Positions 18,572 to 28,518 of a DNA stretch of 54,590 bases are shown one piece after another. The stretch covers positions 1 to 54,590 of the forward strand of contig SLCC01000089.1 in the NCBI GenBank assembly GCA_007126035.1, read 5' to 3'. Source of the stretch: Gemmatimonadota bacterium. Its GTDB lineage: Bacteria; Gemmatimonadota; Gemmatimonadetes; Longimicrobiales; RSA9. The notes under the pieces are model-generated. The model was given only the letters and a program-made list of their open reading frames with translations, searched no databases and was not told where the DNA came from. Numbering within the stretch: the first letter of the stretch is position 1; each line of letters begins with the position of its first letter. A program made the position numbers and the translations under genes.

Positions 18572-20049
18572 CAGACCATCCGAGACTGGATAAACAGGAC
18601 ACACCGCCGGCAGCGGAGGACTCGCCGCCCGCGTGGCTTGACGAGCTGACTCCGCGTCAGATCGTGGCCGAGCTGGACAGCTACATAGTGGGTCAGGACA
18701 AGGCGAAGAAGGCTGTGGCCATCGCCCTGCGGAACCGCTGGCGCCGGCAGCACGCGCCCAGTGACATCCGCGAGGAGATCATGCCCAACAACATCATTAT
18801 GATCGGGCCAACGGGTGTCGGGAAGACGGAGATCGCCCGGCGCCTGGCCCGCCTCGCCGGGGCGCCCTTCGTCAAGGTCGAGGCATCGAAGTTCACCGAG
18901 GTCGGATACGTGGGCCGAGACGTGGACTCCATCATCCGTGACCTGGTAGACGTGGCAGTGAACATGGTCCGCGACGAGCGGGAGGCGGACGTGGAGGAGC
19001 AGGCCGAGGCAGGCGTCGAGGAACGACTGCTGGACCTGCTCTTGCCGCCTCCGGGCCAGCCGGAGCAGCGCGGCGAGGGTGCCAGCGTCCGCGCCTTCGT
19101 CGTCGGACCGTCCGGCCCCGCCACGGAGCAGGACGTCGCCGCCGAGGAGTCCATCGAGGAGCGACGGGCCCGGACCCGGGACAAGCTCCGCAAGCTGCTG
19201 CGGGACGGCAAGCTGGACGAGCGTACCGTGGACATAGAGGTCCAGCACGCCCCGTCCATCGAGGGCATGATGATGCCCATGGGCGGCGGCTTCGACGGCA
19301 TGGACTTCAATTTCACCGAGATGCTCCAGGACATGCTGCCCAAGCGGAAGAAGCGCCGGACCGTCACCATCCCGGAGGCCCGTCGCACCCTGCTCCAGGA
19401 CGAGCTGGACCGCCTGGTGGACATGGACGAGGTGGTGAACGAGGCCCTGGACCGGACCGAGGACATGGGGATCGTCTTCCTCGACGAGATCGACAAGGTG
19501 GTGGGCGAGCGAGGTGGGGCCGGGCCGGACGTGAGCCGCGAGGGCGTCCAGCGGGACCTGCTCCCCATCGTCGAGGGCAGCACCGTCCAGACCAAGTACG
19601 GGATGATCCGCACCGACCATATCCTCTTCGTCGCCGCCGGCGCCTTCCACGTGGCCAAGCCGAGTCAGATGATCCCGGAGCTCCAGGGCCGGTTCCCCAT
19701 CCGCGTCGAGCTGGAGGCGCTGACCGAGCAGGACTTCGTCAGGATTCTCCAGGAGCCGAAGAACGCGCTGCTCCGCCAGTACCAGGCCCTGGTCGCCGCC
19801 GAGCAGGTCCAACTCCGGTTCAGCGATGACGCCATCCGGGAGATCGCACGGATCGCCGCCGATGTGAACGAGCGGATGGAGAACATCGGGGCTCGCCGGC
19901 TGCACACGGTGATGACCACCCTCCTGGAAGATTTGCTCTACGACCTCCCGGACGCCGGCCGCCACGAGGTGGACATCGATGCCACCAAGGTCCGCGACCG
20001 CTTGCGCAGCGTCATGGAGGACGACGACCTCAGGCGGTACATCCTGTAG
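18568..20049 (+). CDS. hslU: HslU, ATPase subunit of the HslUV protease
   Basis: AAA+ unfoldase of 493 residues that feeds substrates to HslV. Walker [16 protein letters not shown] and the pore loop GYVGRDV are near the N-terminus; Walker B is [10 protein letters not shown]. The intermediate I-domain lies at about 135-285 and carries an acidic Met/Gly-rich stretch (GMMMPMGGG). The C-terminus ends RRYIL, as expected for the HslU tail that inserts into HslV. It is translationally coupled to hslV and followed by two hairpins. Confidence 0.97.
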   Translation: MTDHPRLDKQDTPPAAEDSPPAWLDELTPRQIVAELDSYIVGQDKAKKAVAIALRNRWRRQHAPSDIREEIMPNNIIMIGPTGVGKTEIARRLARLAGAPFVKVEASKFTEVGYVGRDVDSIIRDLVDVAVNMVRDEREADVEEQAEAGVEERLLDLLLPPPGQPEQRGEGASVRAFVVGPSGPATEQDVAAEESIEERRARTRDKLRKLLRDGKLDERTVDIEVQHAPSIEGMMMPMGGGFDGMDFNFTEMLQDMLPKRKKRRTVTIPEARRTLLQDELDRLVDMDEVVNEALDRTEDMGIVFLDEIDKVVGERGGAGPDVSREGVQRDLLPIVEGSTVQTKYGMIRTDHILFVAAGAFHVAKPSQMIPELQGRFPIRVELEALTEQDFVRILQEPKNALLRQYQALVAAEQVQLRFSDDAIREIARIAADVNERMENIGARRLHTVMTTLLEDLLYDLPDAGRHEVDIDATKVRDRLRSVMEDDDLRRYIL

Positions 20050-20058
20050 GACTGCACC

Positions 20059-20130
20059 CGGTGGGACCGAGTCAGCGGTCCCACCGCGCCACACCAGGGC
20101 CTGGCACGGGTCTTACCCGTGCCAGGCCCT
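20059..20130 (+). terminator. Tandem hairpins after hslU (U-tract-less terminator candidate)
   Basis: Two perfect stems stand side by side: 10 bp (20059-20068 with 20077-20086, 8-nt loop) and 15 bp (20096-20110 with 20116-20130, loop TCTTA). Neither is followed by a T run. Their position, 9 nt after the hslU stop, and their strength suggest transcript 3' end formation or protection between hslU and argF. Confidence 0.55.
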
Positions 20131-20269
20131 GAGTCTCGCCCCCATGTGTTGCCCCCGCGGCGTCCACCCGGCTAGTTTGCTGGCGCCCGACCGCCGTTGT
20201 AGGCGCCGTCGTGCCCCAGACCCGCTCTCGACGCCGAGACTCAACGTTAACGCTCAACCCATAGATACC

Positions 20270-21178
20270 ATGAAGCATTTCCTGGCGATTTCCGATTACG
20301 AACGTGACGATCTGTACTCGTTCCTCGACCTGGCCCACCGGCTCAAGGCTGGGGAAGAGAAGGGCAAGCCGCTGGCCGGCAAGACCCTGGGGATGATCTT
20401 CCAGAAGAGCTCCACCCGCACCCGGGTATCCTTCGAGGTGGGCGTCTTCCAGCTCGGCGGCCACGCCCTCTTCCTCTCGTCCCGTGACCTCCAGCTCGGT
20501 AGGGGCGAGCCGATCCGTGACACCGCCCGCGTCATGTCCCGCTACGTGGACGGGATCATGATCCGCACCTTCGACCACAACGACGCCGTCGAGCTGGCCG
20601 AGTACGGGACCATCCCCGTCATCAACGGCCTCACCGACCTGCTCCACCCCTGCCAGGTCATGGCCGACGTCATGACCATCCAGGAAGAGTTCGGCCGGGA
20701 GCTGGAAGGCAAGAAGGTGGTCTGGATCGGCGACGGGAACAACATGGCCAACTCCTGGCTCAACGCCGCCTACCGATTCGGCCTCGACCTCCGCATCGCC
20801 ACTCCCGAGGGCTACGAGCCGGACCCCGAGATCATCGAGCGGGCCAAGGGCGTCACCAACATCCTGCTGACCAATGACCCCGTCGAAGCCGCCAAGGGCG
20901 CCGACGTGGTCACCACCGACGTCTGGGCCTCCATGGGCCAGGAGGAGGAGGCGCAGAAGCGGATGCAGGCCTTCGAGAAGTTCCAGGTCGACTCCCAGGT
21001 CATGGGCGCCGCCGACTCACGGGCCATCTTTCTCCACTGCCTGCCCGCGCACGTGGGCGAGGAGGTCTCCGAGGACGTCTTCGAGGGCGGCCAGTCAAGG
21101 GTCTGGGACGAGGCCGAGAACCGGCTCCACGTCCAGAAGGCCATCATGGCGAAGCTCATGGGAGATGACCATGCCTGA
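20270..21178 (+). CDS. argF: Ornithine carbamoyltransferase
   Basis: Arginine biosynthesis enzyme of 302 residues making citrulline from ornithine and carbamoyl phosphate. The carbamoyl-phosphate site is SSTRTRVSFE near residue 45, HPCQ follows, and the ornithine-side motifs are GDGNNMANSW, the SMG loop (DVWASMGQE) and FLHCLPA. The C-terminal WDEAENRLHVQKAIM is typical of true ornithine transcarbamylase rather than the acetylornithine variant. No clear Shine-Dalgarno precedes ATG 20270, so it may be leaderless or have an upstream start. It overlaps gcvT by 8 nt. I saw no ARG box. Confidence 0.94.
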   Translation: MKHFLAISDYERDDLYSFLDLAHRLKAGEEKGKPLAGKTLGMIFQKSSTRTRVSFEVGVFQLGGHALFLSSRDLQLGRGEPIRDTARVMSRYVDGIMIRTFDHNDAVELAEYGTIPVINGLTDLLHPCQVMADVMTIQEEFGRELEGKKVVWIGDGNNMANSWLNAAYRFGLDLRIATPEGYEPDPEIIERAKGVTNILLTNDPVEAAKGADVVTTDVWASMGQEEEAQKRMQAFEKFQVDSQVMGAADSRAIFLHCLPAHVGEEVSEDVFEGGQSRVWDEAENRLHVQKAIMAKLMGDDHA

Positions 21179-22283
21179 CCCTGCCCTGAAGCAGACACCG
21201 CTCCACGACGAGCACGTGGGCCTGGGGGGGAAGATGGTCCCCTATGCCGGCTTCTCCATGCCGGTCCAGTACCCCACGGGCATGCTCAAGGAGCACCAGG
21301 CGGTGCGCAACGACGCCGGCCTGTTCGATGTCTCGCACATGGGCGAATTCGAGATCCGGGGCCCCCAGGCCCTGGACCTCGTCCAGCACCTCCTGACCAA
21401 CGACGCGTCCAGGCTCCAGGTCGGCCAGGCCCAGTACACCGTCCTCACCAACACCGACGGCACCATCCTCGACGACTGCATCCTCTATCGCTTCGATGAC
21501 CACTACATGGTGGTGGTCAATGCCGGGAACCTGACCAAGGACAGGGCCTGGTTCGAGGCAGCGAGCAGGGGCTTCGAGGTGGAGTTCGCCGACCGGTCGG
21601 AGGCCATCGGGCTCCTGGCACTGCAGGGGCCAAAGGCACAGGCCATCCTGTCCAGGCTCACCGACCTGGACCTGGACGGCATCAAGTTCTATCACTTCGC
21701 CGATGGCACCGTCGCCGGCGTCGAGGCGGTCATCAGCCGCACCGGCTACACCGGCGAGGACGGTTTCGAGCTGTACGTGCCCGCGGCGGAGGCTCCGCAG
21801 CTGTGGCGCGAGCTCCTGAGCGTGGGCGAGGACGACGGACTCATCCCCGCCGGCCTGGGGGCGCGGGACTCGCTCCGCCTCGAAGTGGGCTACCCGCTCT
21901 ATGGCAATGACCTGGACGAGCGGCACACACCCCTGGAGGCGGGGCTGGGTTGGGTCGTAAAGCTGGACAAGGGGCCCTTCATGGGCCGGGATGCGCTGCT
22001 GCGCCAGAAGGAGGAGGGACTCCGGGAGAAGCTCGCCGGATTCGTCCTCACCCAGAAGGGCTTCCCGCGCCAGGGCTACGAGATCCGCTACCAGGGCGAG
22101 CCCGCTGGCGAGGTCACCAGCGGAGTACTCAGCCACAGCACAGGCCAGGGGGTGGGACTCGGTTACGTGGCTATCGAGGCGACGAGACCCGATACCGAGA
22201 TCGAAATCGTCATCCGCGATCGCCCCGTCCCGGCTCGCGTTGTCCGGCCTCCATTCTACAAGGAAGGGTCACTCCGACGCTGA
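21171..22283 (+). CDS. gcvT: Aminomethyltransferase (glycine cleavage T protein)
   Basis: Tetrahydrofolate-dependent T protein of 370 residues of the glycine cleavage system. It starts LKQTPLHDEHVGLGGKMVPYAGFSMPVQY, followed by GLFDVSHMGEFEIRG, both characteristic of GcvT. Further motifs are ISRTGYTGEDGFELYVP and LGARDSLRLEVGYPLYGNDLDE, plus a GcvT C-terminal barrel. GGGAG before ATG 21171 supports this start over ATG 21165. The H and P proteins are not nearby. Overlap with argF suggests co-transcription, although the two pathways are unrelated. Confidence 0.96.
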   Translation: MPDPALKQTPLHDEHVGLGGKMVPYAGFSMPVQYPTGMLKEHQAVRNDAGLFDVSHMGEFEIRGPQALDLVQHLLTNDASRLQVGQAQYTVLTNTDGTILDDCILYRFDDHYMVVVNAGNLTKDRAWFEAASRGFEVEFADRSEAIGLLALQGPKAQAILSRLTDLDLDGIKFYHFADGTVAGVEAVISRTGYTGEDGFELYVPAAEAPQLWRELLSVGEDDGLIPAGLGARDSLRLEVGYPLYGNDLDERHTPLEAGLGWVVKLDKGPFMGRDALLRQKEEGLREKLAGFVLTQKGFPRQGYEIRYQGEPAGEVTSGVLSHSTGQGVGLGYVAIEATRPDTEIEIVIRDRPVPARVVRPPFYKEGSLRR

Positions 22284-22343
22284 TACGCATGCAACACGCC
22301 GTGCTGCTCATTGCCGGACGGAACCCGCGACGGCGTGCCCACA

Positions 22344-23942
22344 ATGGCTGAACGGGTCGTGATCACAACCACCGACCTGGAGCCGGCCGTCCGGCTCCGG
22401 GACGCGTGCAGCGCCTACAAGCTACCCGTCGAGCTCCTGACACCGTCGGAAGACCTGCACGACGTGGACGAGCCAGGCCTCCTCATCCTCACCGGCGGGC
22501 TCGACCAGAAGCGGGCTGGTCGGCTCGCGGGGCAGGCATTCGAGTTGGGGCGACTCCCGGTCATCGGCCTCGCCGACTCACCGGAGACAGCGCCGCCCAG
22601 CCTCCAGCAGCGCCTGCGTCTGGCCCATGCATTCATCAAGCCGGTCGACCCGGACGAGGTGGCGCTCTCCGCCCGACGCCTCGTGGACCGTCGCAGGCTC
22701 CAGGAGCTCACCGGGATCGTGGGCGAGACGGAGGCCATGGAGGAGGTCCTGGAGCGCATCACCCAGATGGCCCCGGTCAAGTCCAACGTCCTCATCACAG
22801 GCGAAAGCGGCACCGGCAAGGAGCTGGTCGCCCGGGGGCTGCACATACTCTCGCCCCGCCGGCACCGGCCCTTCATCGCCGCCAACGTGGCCGCCCTGTC
22901 CGACACCCTCCTGGAGTCGGAGCTGTTCGGCCACGAGAAGGGAGCATTCACCGGCGCTCACGCCCAGCGGAAGGGGTTCTTCGAGCTCGCCGATCGGGGC
23001 ACCCTCTTCCTCGACGAGATCGGGGAGATGCCACTCGCCACCCAGACAAAGCTGCTTCGGGTACTGGAGCAGCGGGAGTTCATGCGCGTTGGCGGGGAGG
23101 TGCCCATCAGGGTGGATGTCAGGGTCGTGGCCGCCACCAACCAGCCGCTCCGCCAGCTGGTCGACCTGGGCGACTTCAGGCGCGACCTCTACTACCGCCT
23201 CAACGTACTCCACATAGAGCTGCCCCCGCTCAGGGAGCGACGACAGGACATACCCATACTCGTCGATGAGTTCGTCCGCGGCACCAGCACCGAGCACGAC
23301 CTGCCGCCGGTCAGCATCACCAGAGAGGCGCTCGAGCTCCTCGTCGATTACGACTGGCCGGGTAACATAAGGGAGCTCCGGAACCTGGTAGAGTCCATCG
23401 TCGTCATGATGCCGGGGCGCACAATCACACCCGCCGACATCCCACCGTCCATCCGTCGGAAAGAGCGATCCAACCTGCCGGTGCCGGTGCCGCGAGCGGC
23501 CGTACCCGCCACCACCGATACCGCCGTGAACCCGGCCCTCGAGTTCATCTTCCGGATGATCATGCAGCTGCGGATCGAGGTGGACGATCTCAAACGCGGG
23601 TTCGAGGAATACCGGGAGCGCCTGGTCTCCGGCCAACAGGAAACGGTGAGACCACCATACGTCTACCCGGCCCCACCAGTGGCGGAGCGGGCCAGGGAGC
23701 AGGGCAAGGAGCTGGAAGCGCCGCCGCCAGAGGCAGCCCCCGTCGAAGAAGAACACGAGGACGAGGCCGACGAGCAGGTGGTGGTCTTCAGGCCCGGGAT
23801 GAGTATGAAGGACCTGGAAAGAGAGGCCATCATAGCCGCACTCAAAGAAGCCGGCGGCAACCGGCGCGCCGCCGCGGACGTGCTGGGCATCGGCGAGAGA
23901 ACCCTCTACCGCAAGATCAAGGAGTACGACATCCCGCTGTAG
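22344..23942 (+). CDS. Sigma-54 activator with degenerate receiver domain
   Basis: AAA+ sigma-54 activator of 532 residues. The N-terminal 115 residues look like a receiver fold, but the position of the phosphoacceptor Asp is Thr50 (PGLLILTGG), while the conserved Lys (FIKP, Lys99) remains. The AAA+ core is intact: Walker A GESGTGKE 153-160, GAFTGA 200-205 and Walker [10 protein letters not shown] at about 221. A long Pro/Glu-rich linker with a predicted coil (residues about 375-485) separates it from a Fis-type HTH (GGNRRAAADVLGIGERTLYRKI). It probably responds to something other than Asp phosphorylation. No kinase gene adjoins it. Confidence 0.88.
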   Translation: MAERVVITTTDLEPAVRLRDACSAYKLPVELLTPSEDLHDVDEPGLLILTGGLDQKRAGRLAGQAFELGRLPVIGLADSPETAPPSLQQRLRLAHAFIKPVDPDEVALSARRLVDRRRLQELTGIVGETEAMEEVLERITQMAPVKSNVLITGESGTGKELVARGLHILSPRRHRPFIAANVAALSDTLLESELFGHEKGAFTGAHAQRKGFFELADRGTLFLDEIGEMPLATQTKLLRVLEQREFMRVGGEVPIRVDVRVVAATNQPLRQLVDLGDFRRDLYYRLNVLHIELPPLRERRQDIPILVDEFVRGTSTEHDLPPVSITREALELLVDYDWPGNIRELRNLVESIVVMMPGRTITPADIPPSIRRKERSNLPVPVPRAAVPATTDTAVNPALEFIFRMIMQLRIEVDDLKRGFEEYRERLVSGQQETVRPPYVYPAPPVAERAREQGKELEAPPPEAAPVEEEHEDEADEQVVVFRPGMSMKDLEREAIIAALKEAGGNRRAAADVLGIGERTLYRKIKEYDIPL

Positions 23943-23989
23943 TCAATCAAACACGGGATGCCTGCTACCGCCGGTCGTCGCGAACGGCC

Positions 23990-24640
23990 CTACGGACGCG
24001 CCTGCGCCCGGGCCAGCACCCTGGTGCGCTCGTCGTCCAGGCGCGGCAACACCTCCCGGTGCCAGTCGTCGCTCTGGCGGAGCCCGTACCGGAAGGTGAT
24101 GGGAAGTCCGTAGTCGAACTCAGCGGCGAACACGTATATGGCGCTCTGGGCTTGCTGTGGCTGGACTAGGTGCCGGCCCCAACCGGCGGTGAGCGGGATG
24201 ATACCGGCAGTCCGTACGGTTCGGCCCCTGTGCGTTATCTGTAGCTCTTCCGGCCGGTACTCCACGTTCGGCTGGCGGCTGAAGAAGGAGACCAGGAAGA
24301 GCTGACCCGTCTCGCCTTCCTCGAGCGCCCGCTCAACGGCGTTCCTCCGGCTCCACGCAAGGGCATGGAGCCGCTCGTACGTGTCGGGAGCCGCCAGCCG
24401 GATCACCGTCTCGGAGAGGGGCGTCACCTTCACGTGAATCCCGGCGTCGGTGATCTCCACGGAAAAGTCGTCCTGTCGGAGGCTCCCGAAGCCCACCGGC
24501 ACCAGCAGGTGCTCGTCCGCATCTGCCGGGTCCGTCTGCTCGAAGTTCGGCGGTGCGGCTGCCGTCTCCGGCGGCGGCACGGGCGAACAGGCCATGATGA
24601 CCAACGTCACAGGAAGACTCAGCGCCCAGCGAACGATCAT
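23990..24640 (-). CDS. Uncharacterised lipoprotein
   Basis: Protein of 216 residues that I do not recognise. The N-terminus [19 protein letters not shown] has a lipobox (IMAC), so Cys18 should be lipidated. A Pro/Ala linker follows, then a folded domain with alternating beta character and the phrases FLVSFFSRQPNVEYRPEEL and FDYGLPITFRYGL. No catalytic motif is seen. Its start overlaps the engB stop by 4 nt on the same strand, so it is the last gene of the tig-clpP-clpX-engB run. It converges with the sigma-54 activator across a 47-nt gap. Confidence 0.75.
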   Translation of the reverse strand: MIVRWALSLPVTLVIMACSPVPPPETAAAPPNFEQTDPADADEHLLVPVGFGSLRQDDFSVEITDAGIHVKVTPLSETVIRLAAPDTYERLHALAWSRRNAVERALEEGETGQLFLVSFFSRQPNVEYRPEELQITHRGRTVRTAGIIPLTAGWGRHLVQPQQAQSAIYVFAAEFDYGLPITFRYGLRQSDDWHREVLPRLDDERTRVLARAQARP

Positions 24641-25263
24641 GGCTCCCCCTCCGTGAGCAGTGTCTCGACGGACTCCAACAGCGCCTCCCGCCCCTCACCG
24701 GTGCGTGCCGAAAAGGGTACCACCTGATCCGGGTCCAGGCCAAGACGGTCACCGATTGCTGTCATCTGCTTCTTCCGCTGCGTCGGCTTGAGCTTGTCGA
24801 CCTTGGTCAGGGCAACAAGCGTCGGCACGGACAGCGCGGCCAGGAACTCGAGCATGCGTAGGTCATCGCCGGTGGGTCCGTGGCGAGAGTCGACGAGCTG
24901 CACTACGCCCCGCAGACCAGTCGACCCTTTCAGGTATCCTTCGATCAGCGGTTTCCAACCCTGCCGCACGGTGGCTGGTACCCGGGCGTAGCCATAACCT
25001 GGGAGGTCCACGAGGTAGAACTCCACCGGCTCGCTCGTATCGCTGCGCAGGGCGTCCACGAGGAAGAAGTTCACCTCCCGCGTCTTGCCAGGGCTACCGG
25101 AGACCCTTGCGACCGGGGACCTGGTTCGTCCGAGCAAACGGTTTATCAGGCTGGACTTGCCGACGTTGGACCGGCCGGCGAAGGCCACCTCCGGGAGCCC
25201 ACCTGGCCCCCTGGCGCCCGGGCTGGCCACGGCTCCGGCGAACTCGACCGTCCGGATCTTCAC
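24637..25263 (-). CDS. engB: Ribosome biogenesis GTPase EngB/YsxC
   Basis: TrmE-Era-type GTPase of 208 residues needed for large-subunit assembly in model bacteria. The G motifs are clear: G1 [10 protein letters not shown]3 [11 protein letters not shown]4 TKVDK and G5 FSARTGEG. The open frame runs into clpX, but GTG 25263, giving [10 protein letters not shown], has GAGG at suitable spacing and starts 11 nt after the clpX stop. Its placement behind clpX matches many genomes where engB follows lon or clpX. Confidence 0.95.
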   Translation of the reverse strand: MKIRTVEFAGAVASPGARGPGGLPEVAFAGRSNVGKSSLINRLLGRTRSPVARVSGSPGKTREVNFFLVDALRSDTSEPVEFYLVDLPGYGYARVPATVRQGWKPLIEGYLKGSTGLRGVVQLVDSRHGPTGDDLRMLEFLAALSVPTLVALTKVDKLKPTQRKKQMTAIGDRLGLDPDQVVPFSARTGEGREALLESVETLLTEGEP

Positions 25264-25273
25264 GCGGTCGGCC

Positions 25274-26512
25274 TCACGCTTCCTTCTTCTTGGCCTCCGG
25301 TCTGAGCACCAGGAGCGGGGAGATCCCGTCGGTGACGCATTCCTGGGTGATGACCACCTCCCTGACATCGACTCTGGATGGGATCTCGAACATCACGTCC
25401 CGCATCATCTCCTCGAGCACCGCCCGGAGCCCTCGGGCGCCCGTCCCCCGGTTCAGTGCCCGCCGGGCCATCGCTCCTATGGCTTCGGGATCGAAGGTCA
25501 GCCCGATGCCCTCCAGCTCGAACATCTTCTGGTACTGCTTGACCAGCGCGTTCTTCGGCTCCTGGAGGATGCGGATCAGCGCGTCCTCGTCCAGCGTCTG
25601 GAGTGTGACGTTGACCGGCAGCCGCCCAACCAGCTCAGGGATGAGGCCGAACCGCAGCAGGTCGTCCGGCTCCACGTCCTTGAACGGGTCCGCCTCGTTG
25701 TGCTTCGACGCCTCGCCACCGGGCGCGAACCCGATCTGCCGCTTGCCGGTGCGGGCTTCGATGATCTTGTCCAGGCCATCGAACGCGCCACCGCATACGA
25801 ACAGGATGTTTCGTGTGTCGATCTGGATGTACTCCTGCTGCGGGTGCTTCCGCCCACCCTGCGGCGGGACGGATGCCACCGTCCCTTCCAGGATCTTGAG
25901 GAGCGCCTGCTGCACGCCCTCCCCGCTCACGTCGCGGGTTATGCTCGGGTTCTCCGATTTCCGGGCGATCTTATCGATCTCGTCCACGTAGACGATGCCG
26001 CGCTCGCACTCCGCGATGTTGAAATCTGCGGCCTGGAGCAGCCGGACCAGGATGTTCTCCACGTCCTCGCCCACGTAGCCTGCCTCGGTCAGCGTGGTGG
26101 CGTCTGCAATGGTGAAGGGGACCTGGAGAATGCGCGCCAGAGTCTGGGCGAGCAGCGTCTTGCCCACCCCGGTCGGCCCGACCAGCAGGATGTTGGACTT
26201 TTCTATCTCCACGTCGTCCAGGACACCGTGGTGGTTGATCCTCTTGTAGTGGTTGTAGACGGCCACCGCCAGGGACTTCTTCGCCTCCTCCTGCCCGATC
26301 ACGTACTGGTCCAGCGTGTCCTTGAGCTCCGCCGGCGTGGGGATGCGAGGCATGGCATCGGCTGCCTCCCGTTCCTCTTCCTCCGCCAGGATCTCGTTGC
26401 AGAGCGAAACGCACTCGTTGCAGATGTAGACGGACGGACCCGAGATGAACTTCTTCACGGAGTCCTTCGATTTCCCGCAGAAGGAACAGCGCAGGTGCTT
26501 TTCGCTCGCCAT
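25274..26512 (-). CDS. clpX: ClpX, ATPase subunit of ClpXP
   Basis: AAA+ unfoldase of 412 residues. The N-terminal C4 zinc domain has Cys9, Cys12, Cys31 and Cys34 (CSFCGKS, CNEC). Walker [13 protein letters not shown] and the pore loop [10 protein letters not shown] follow. The RKH pore motif (GGRKHPQQ) and the ClpP-docking IGF loop (RQIGFAPGG) are both present, so pairing with the adjacent ClpP is expected. It lies 23 nt downstream of clpP and upstream of engB. Confidence 0.98.
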   Translation of the reverse strand: MASEKHLRCSFCGKSKDSVKKFISGPSVYICNECVSLCNEILAEEEEREAADAMPRIPTPAELKDTLDQYVIGQEEAKKSLAVAVYNHYKRINHHGVLDDVEIEKSNILLVGPTGVGKTLLAQTLARILQVPFTIADATTLTEAGYVGEDVENILVRLLQAADFNIAECERGIVYVDEIDKIARKSENPSITRDVSGEGVQQALLKILEGTVASVPPQGGRKHPQQEYIQIDTRNILFVCGGAFDGLDKIIEARTGKRQIGFAPGGEASKHNEADPFKDVEPDDLLRFGLIPELVGRLPVNVTLQTLDEDALIRILQEPKNALVKQYQKMFELEGIGLTFDPEAIGAMARRALNRGTGARGLRAVLEEMMRDVMFEIPSRVDVREVVITQECVTDGISPLLVLRPEAKKKEA

Positions 26513-26535
26513 GACTTCCCGCCTCGCGATCCCTG

Positions 26536-27150
26536 TTAGCTTATTTCTGCTACCGCCGCAACTTCCTTCTGGTTCGTTACGACGTTATCGATCAGCCCGT
26601 ACTCCTTCGCCTCCAGTGGGCTCATGAACCGATCCCGATCCACGTCCTCGGTGATCCGCTCGACGCTCTGGCCCGTGTGGTCCGCCAGGATCTTGTTCAG
26701 CCGTTCCCTGGCGTAGATGATCTCCCGGGCCTGGATCTCGATGTCCGCCGCCGTGCCATGGCTGCCGCCCGAAGGCTGGTGGATCATGATCCGCGAGTTG
26801 GGCAGTGCGCTCCGCTTCCCCTCGGTCCCCGCCGCCAGCAGCAGCGCACCCATGGACGCCGCCATGCCCATGCACATGGTGTTGACCGGCGCGGTCAGGT
26901 ACTGGATCGTGTCGTAGATGGCCAGCCCGGCGTAGACCGAGCCACCTGGACAGTTGATGTAGAGGAATATGTCCCGATCGGGATCGTCTGCCTGCAGGAA
27001 CAGGAGCTGTGCGATCACCAGGTTCGCCACGTTGTCGTCCACGGGCGTCCCCAGGAAGATGATCCGATCCATCAGGAGCCGGCTGAAGATGTCGTAGCTG
27101 CGTTCACCCCGGCTCGTCCGCTCGATGACGTAAGGCGGATATAAGGTCAT
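26536..27150 (-). CDS. clpP: ClpP, serine protease subunit of ClpXP
   Basis: Tetradecameric serine protease subunit of 204 residues. The catalytic triad is readable: Ser99 (GMAASMGA), His124 (IMIHQPSGG) and Asp173 (DRDRFM). The N-terminus [18 protein letters not shown] is typical; a short propeptide is possible. The gene starts 4 nt after the trigger factor stop and precedes clpX, the classic tig-clpP-clpX order. Confidence 0.98.
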   Translation of the reverse strand: MTLYPPYVIERTSRGERSYDIFSRLLMDRIIFLGTPVDDNVANLVIAQLLFLQADDPDRDIFLYINCPGGSVYAGLAIYDTIQYLTAPVNTMCMGMAASMGALLLAAGTEGKRSALPNSRIMIHQPSGGSHGTAADIEIQAREIIYARERLNKILADHTGQSVERITEDVDRDRFMSPLEAKEYGLIDNVVTNQKEVAAVAEIS

Positions 27151-27154
27151 GTGG

Positions 27155-28393
27155 CTACTTGCCTTCCGTTAGAATCGTCGAAAGCGACTTGAGATAGTCG
27201 AAGACCCGCTTCTCCGTCAGGTCGCCAGCCAGCGCCTGGAGCCGGCCCGACCGCATCAACTCCCGCCTGACCTGCGCCGCCTCCAGCTCGTTCTCGTCGG
27301 CGATCTCCTGGACGCGCGCATCGATGTCATCCTGCGTGGGCTGCAGGTTCTCAAGCTCGGCGATCCGCTCGATCAGCAGCATCCGCCGGACCCCGTACTC
27401 GGCGACCGGCCTCGCCTGTTCCTTCCCCTTGGCCAGCTCCTCCGGGTCCGTGTCCTCCGGGGCCTGTAGCAGGCTGTCGAGATATTGCTCCACCAGCGAC
27501 GGCGGAACGTCGAACGGGTTCGCCTCCAGCACCTGCTGTACCAACTGGCGACGGACCTCCCGCTCCGACTCACGTCCCGCGTCCGTCTCCAGGTCAGATC
27601 GCACCCTGGCCCGGAGGTCCTCCAGCGACTCGAACTCGCCCAGGGCCTGGGCGAATTCGTCGTCGGCCGGCGGCAGCTCAGCCCGTTCCGCCTCCAGGAG
27701 CTTCAGCCGGATACGATGCTGCCCCTCACCTTCCTCACCCTCCGGCAGCTCCACGTCGAGCTCCGTCTCCGAGCCCGGCTCCAGCGTACGGATCGCCTGG
27801 TCGATGCTCTCCAGGATCTCGCCGGCGCCCAGCGCCACCTCGTAGACCCGGGGCTCGGGTGTTTCCTGCTCGGCATCCTCCAGCGGAGAGATCTCCACTT
27901 TCGCCCGATCACCCTCGGAAGGCGGCTCCTCGATGGCGTACCAGGTCGCCCTCTGCTCCCGGAGCCGGTCGATCACGCGATCCACGTCCGCCTCGTCCAC
28001 CTCCACCGGCGGCGCCTGCACGGTGAAGCCGCCCAGCCGCGACAGCTCCACCTCCGGGCGGACCTCGAACTCCACATCGAAGCTCAGGTCCGTGCCCGGC
28101 TCGTAGTTGAGGTTGTCCACCGAGGCCTCCGAGATCGGGGAGAACCCCTGCTCCCGGATGGCCGCACGATAGGCGGTGTTGACGACCCGCTCCACCGTCT
28201 GCTGCTCGATGGACGGGCCGTACTGCTTCTCCAGCACCGAGGCCGGGACCTTGCCCTTGCGGAAGCCAGGGAGCTTCACCCGCTTCGCGATCTGGGATGC
28301 CACCGCCTGCCTCTCCCGCGCGACCTGCTCTGCCGGGACCGTGATCTTCAGCCGCCGCGACCACTCCGCCGGCGCTTCGATGTCTACTTTCAA
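27155..28393 (-). CDS. tig: Trigger factor
   Basis: Ribosome-bound chaperone and peptidyl-prolyl isomerase of 412 residues. The N-terminal domain contains the ribosome-docking signature GFRKGKVP, a divergent FKBP-like domain follows (GDRAKVEIS region), and the helical C-terminal arms end the protein. The open frame extends to 28498, but that part is tRNA-Leu read in frame. The first plausible start after the tRNA is TTG 28393, giving [15 protein letters not shown]; the ribosome site is weak. The 29-nt gap after the tRNA implies co-transcription from the tRNA promoter. Confidence 0.94.
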   Translation of the reverse strand: MKVDIEAPAEWSRRLKITVPAEQVARERQAVASQIAKRVKLPGFRKGKVPASVLEKQYGPSIEQQTVERVVNTAYRAAIREQGFSPISEASVDNLNYEPGTDLSFDVEFEVRPEVELSRLGGFTVQAPPVEVDEADVDRVIDRLREQRATWYAIEEPPSEGDRAKVEISPLEDAEQETPEPRVYEVALGAGEILESIDQAIRTLEPGSETELDVELPEGEEGEGQHRIRLKLLEAERAELPPADDEFAQALGEFESLEDLRARVRSDLETDAGRESEREVRRQLVQQVLEANPFDVPPSLVEQYLDSLLQAPEDTDPEELAKGKEQARPVAEYGVRRMLLIERIAELENLQPTQDDIDARVQEIADENELEAAQVRRELMRSGRLQALAGDLTEKRVFDYLKSLSTILTEGK

Positions 28394-28422
28394 GTTCGTT
28401 CCGTCGCGATGAGGTACGATGA

Positions 28423-28504
28423 TGCGAAAGGGGGGACTCGAACCCCCACGGGCGAGCCCACGAGATCCTAAGTCTCGCGCGTCTACCAATTCCGCCACTT
28501 TCGC
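28423..28504 (-). tRNA. tRNA-Leu (anticodon UAG)
   Basis: Class II tRNA of about 82 nt on the minus strand. The acceptor stem pairs GCGAAAG with CTTTCGC, with A as discriminator. The anticodon stem CGAGA/TCTCG carries the loop CTTAGGA, so the anticodon is UAG (Leu, CUA and other CUN codons). A long variable arm (GGGC..GCCC) and a T arm GGGGG-TTCGAGT-CCCCC are present. CCA is not encoded. It lies just before tig. Confidence 0.95.
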
Positions 28505-28518
28505 GCAACCAGCAAAAA

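Noticed and set aside
20131-20269. ARG box or riboswitch before argF
   Set aside because: Only short chance palindromes (AACGTT, GTTAAC) are present, not an ArgR operator pair.
28394-28498. Trigger factor starting at 28498
   Set aside because: The in-frame extension translates the tRNA-Leu gene, so the real start must lie after it.
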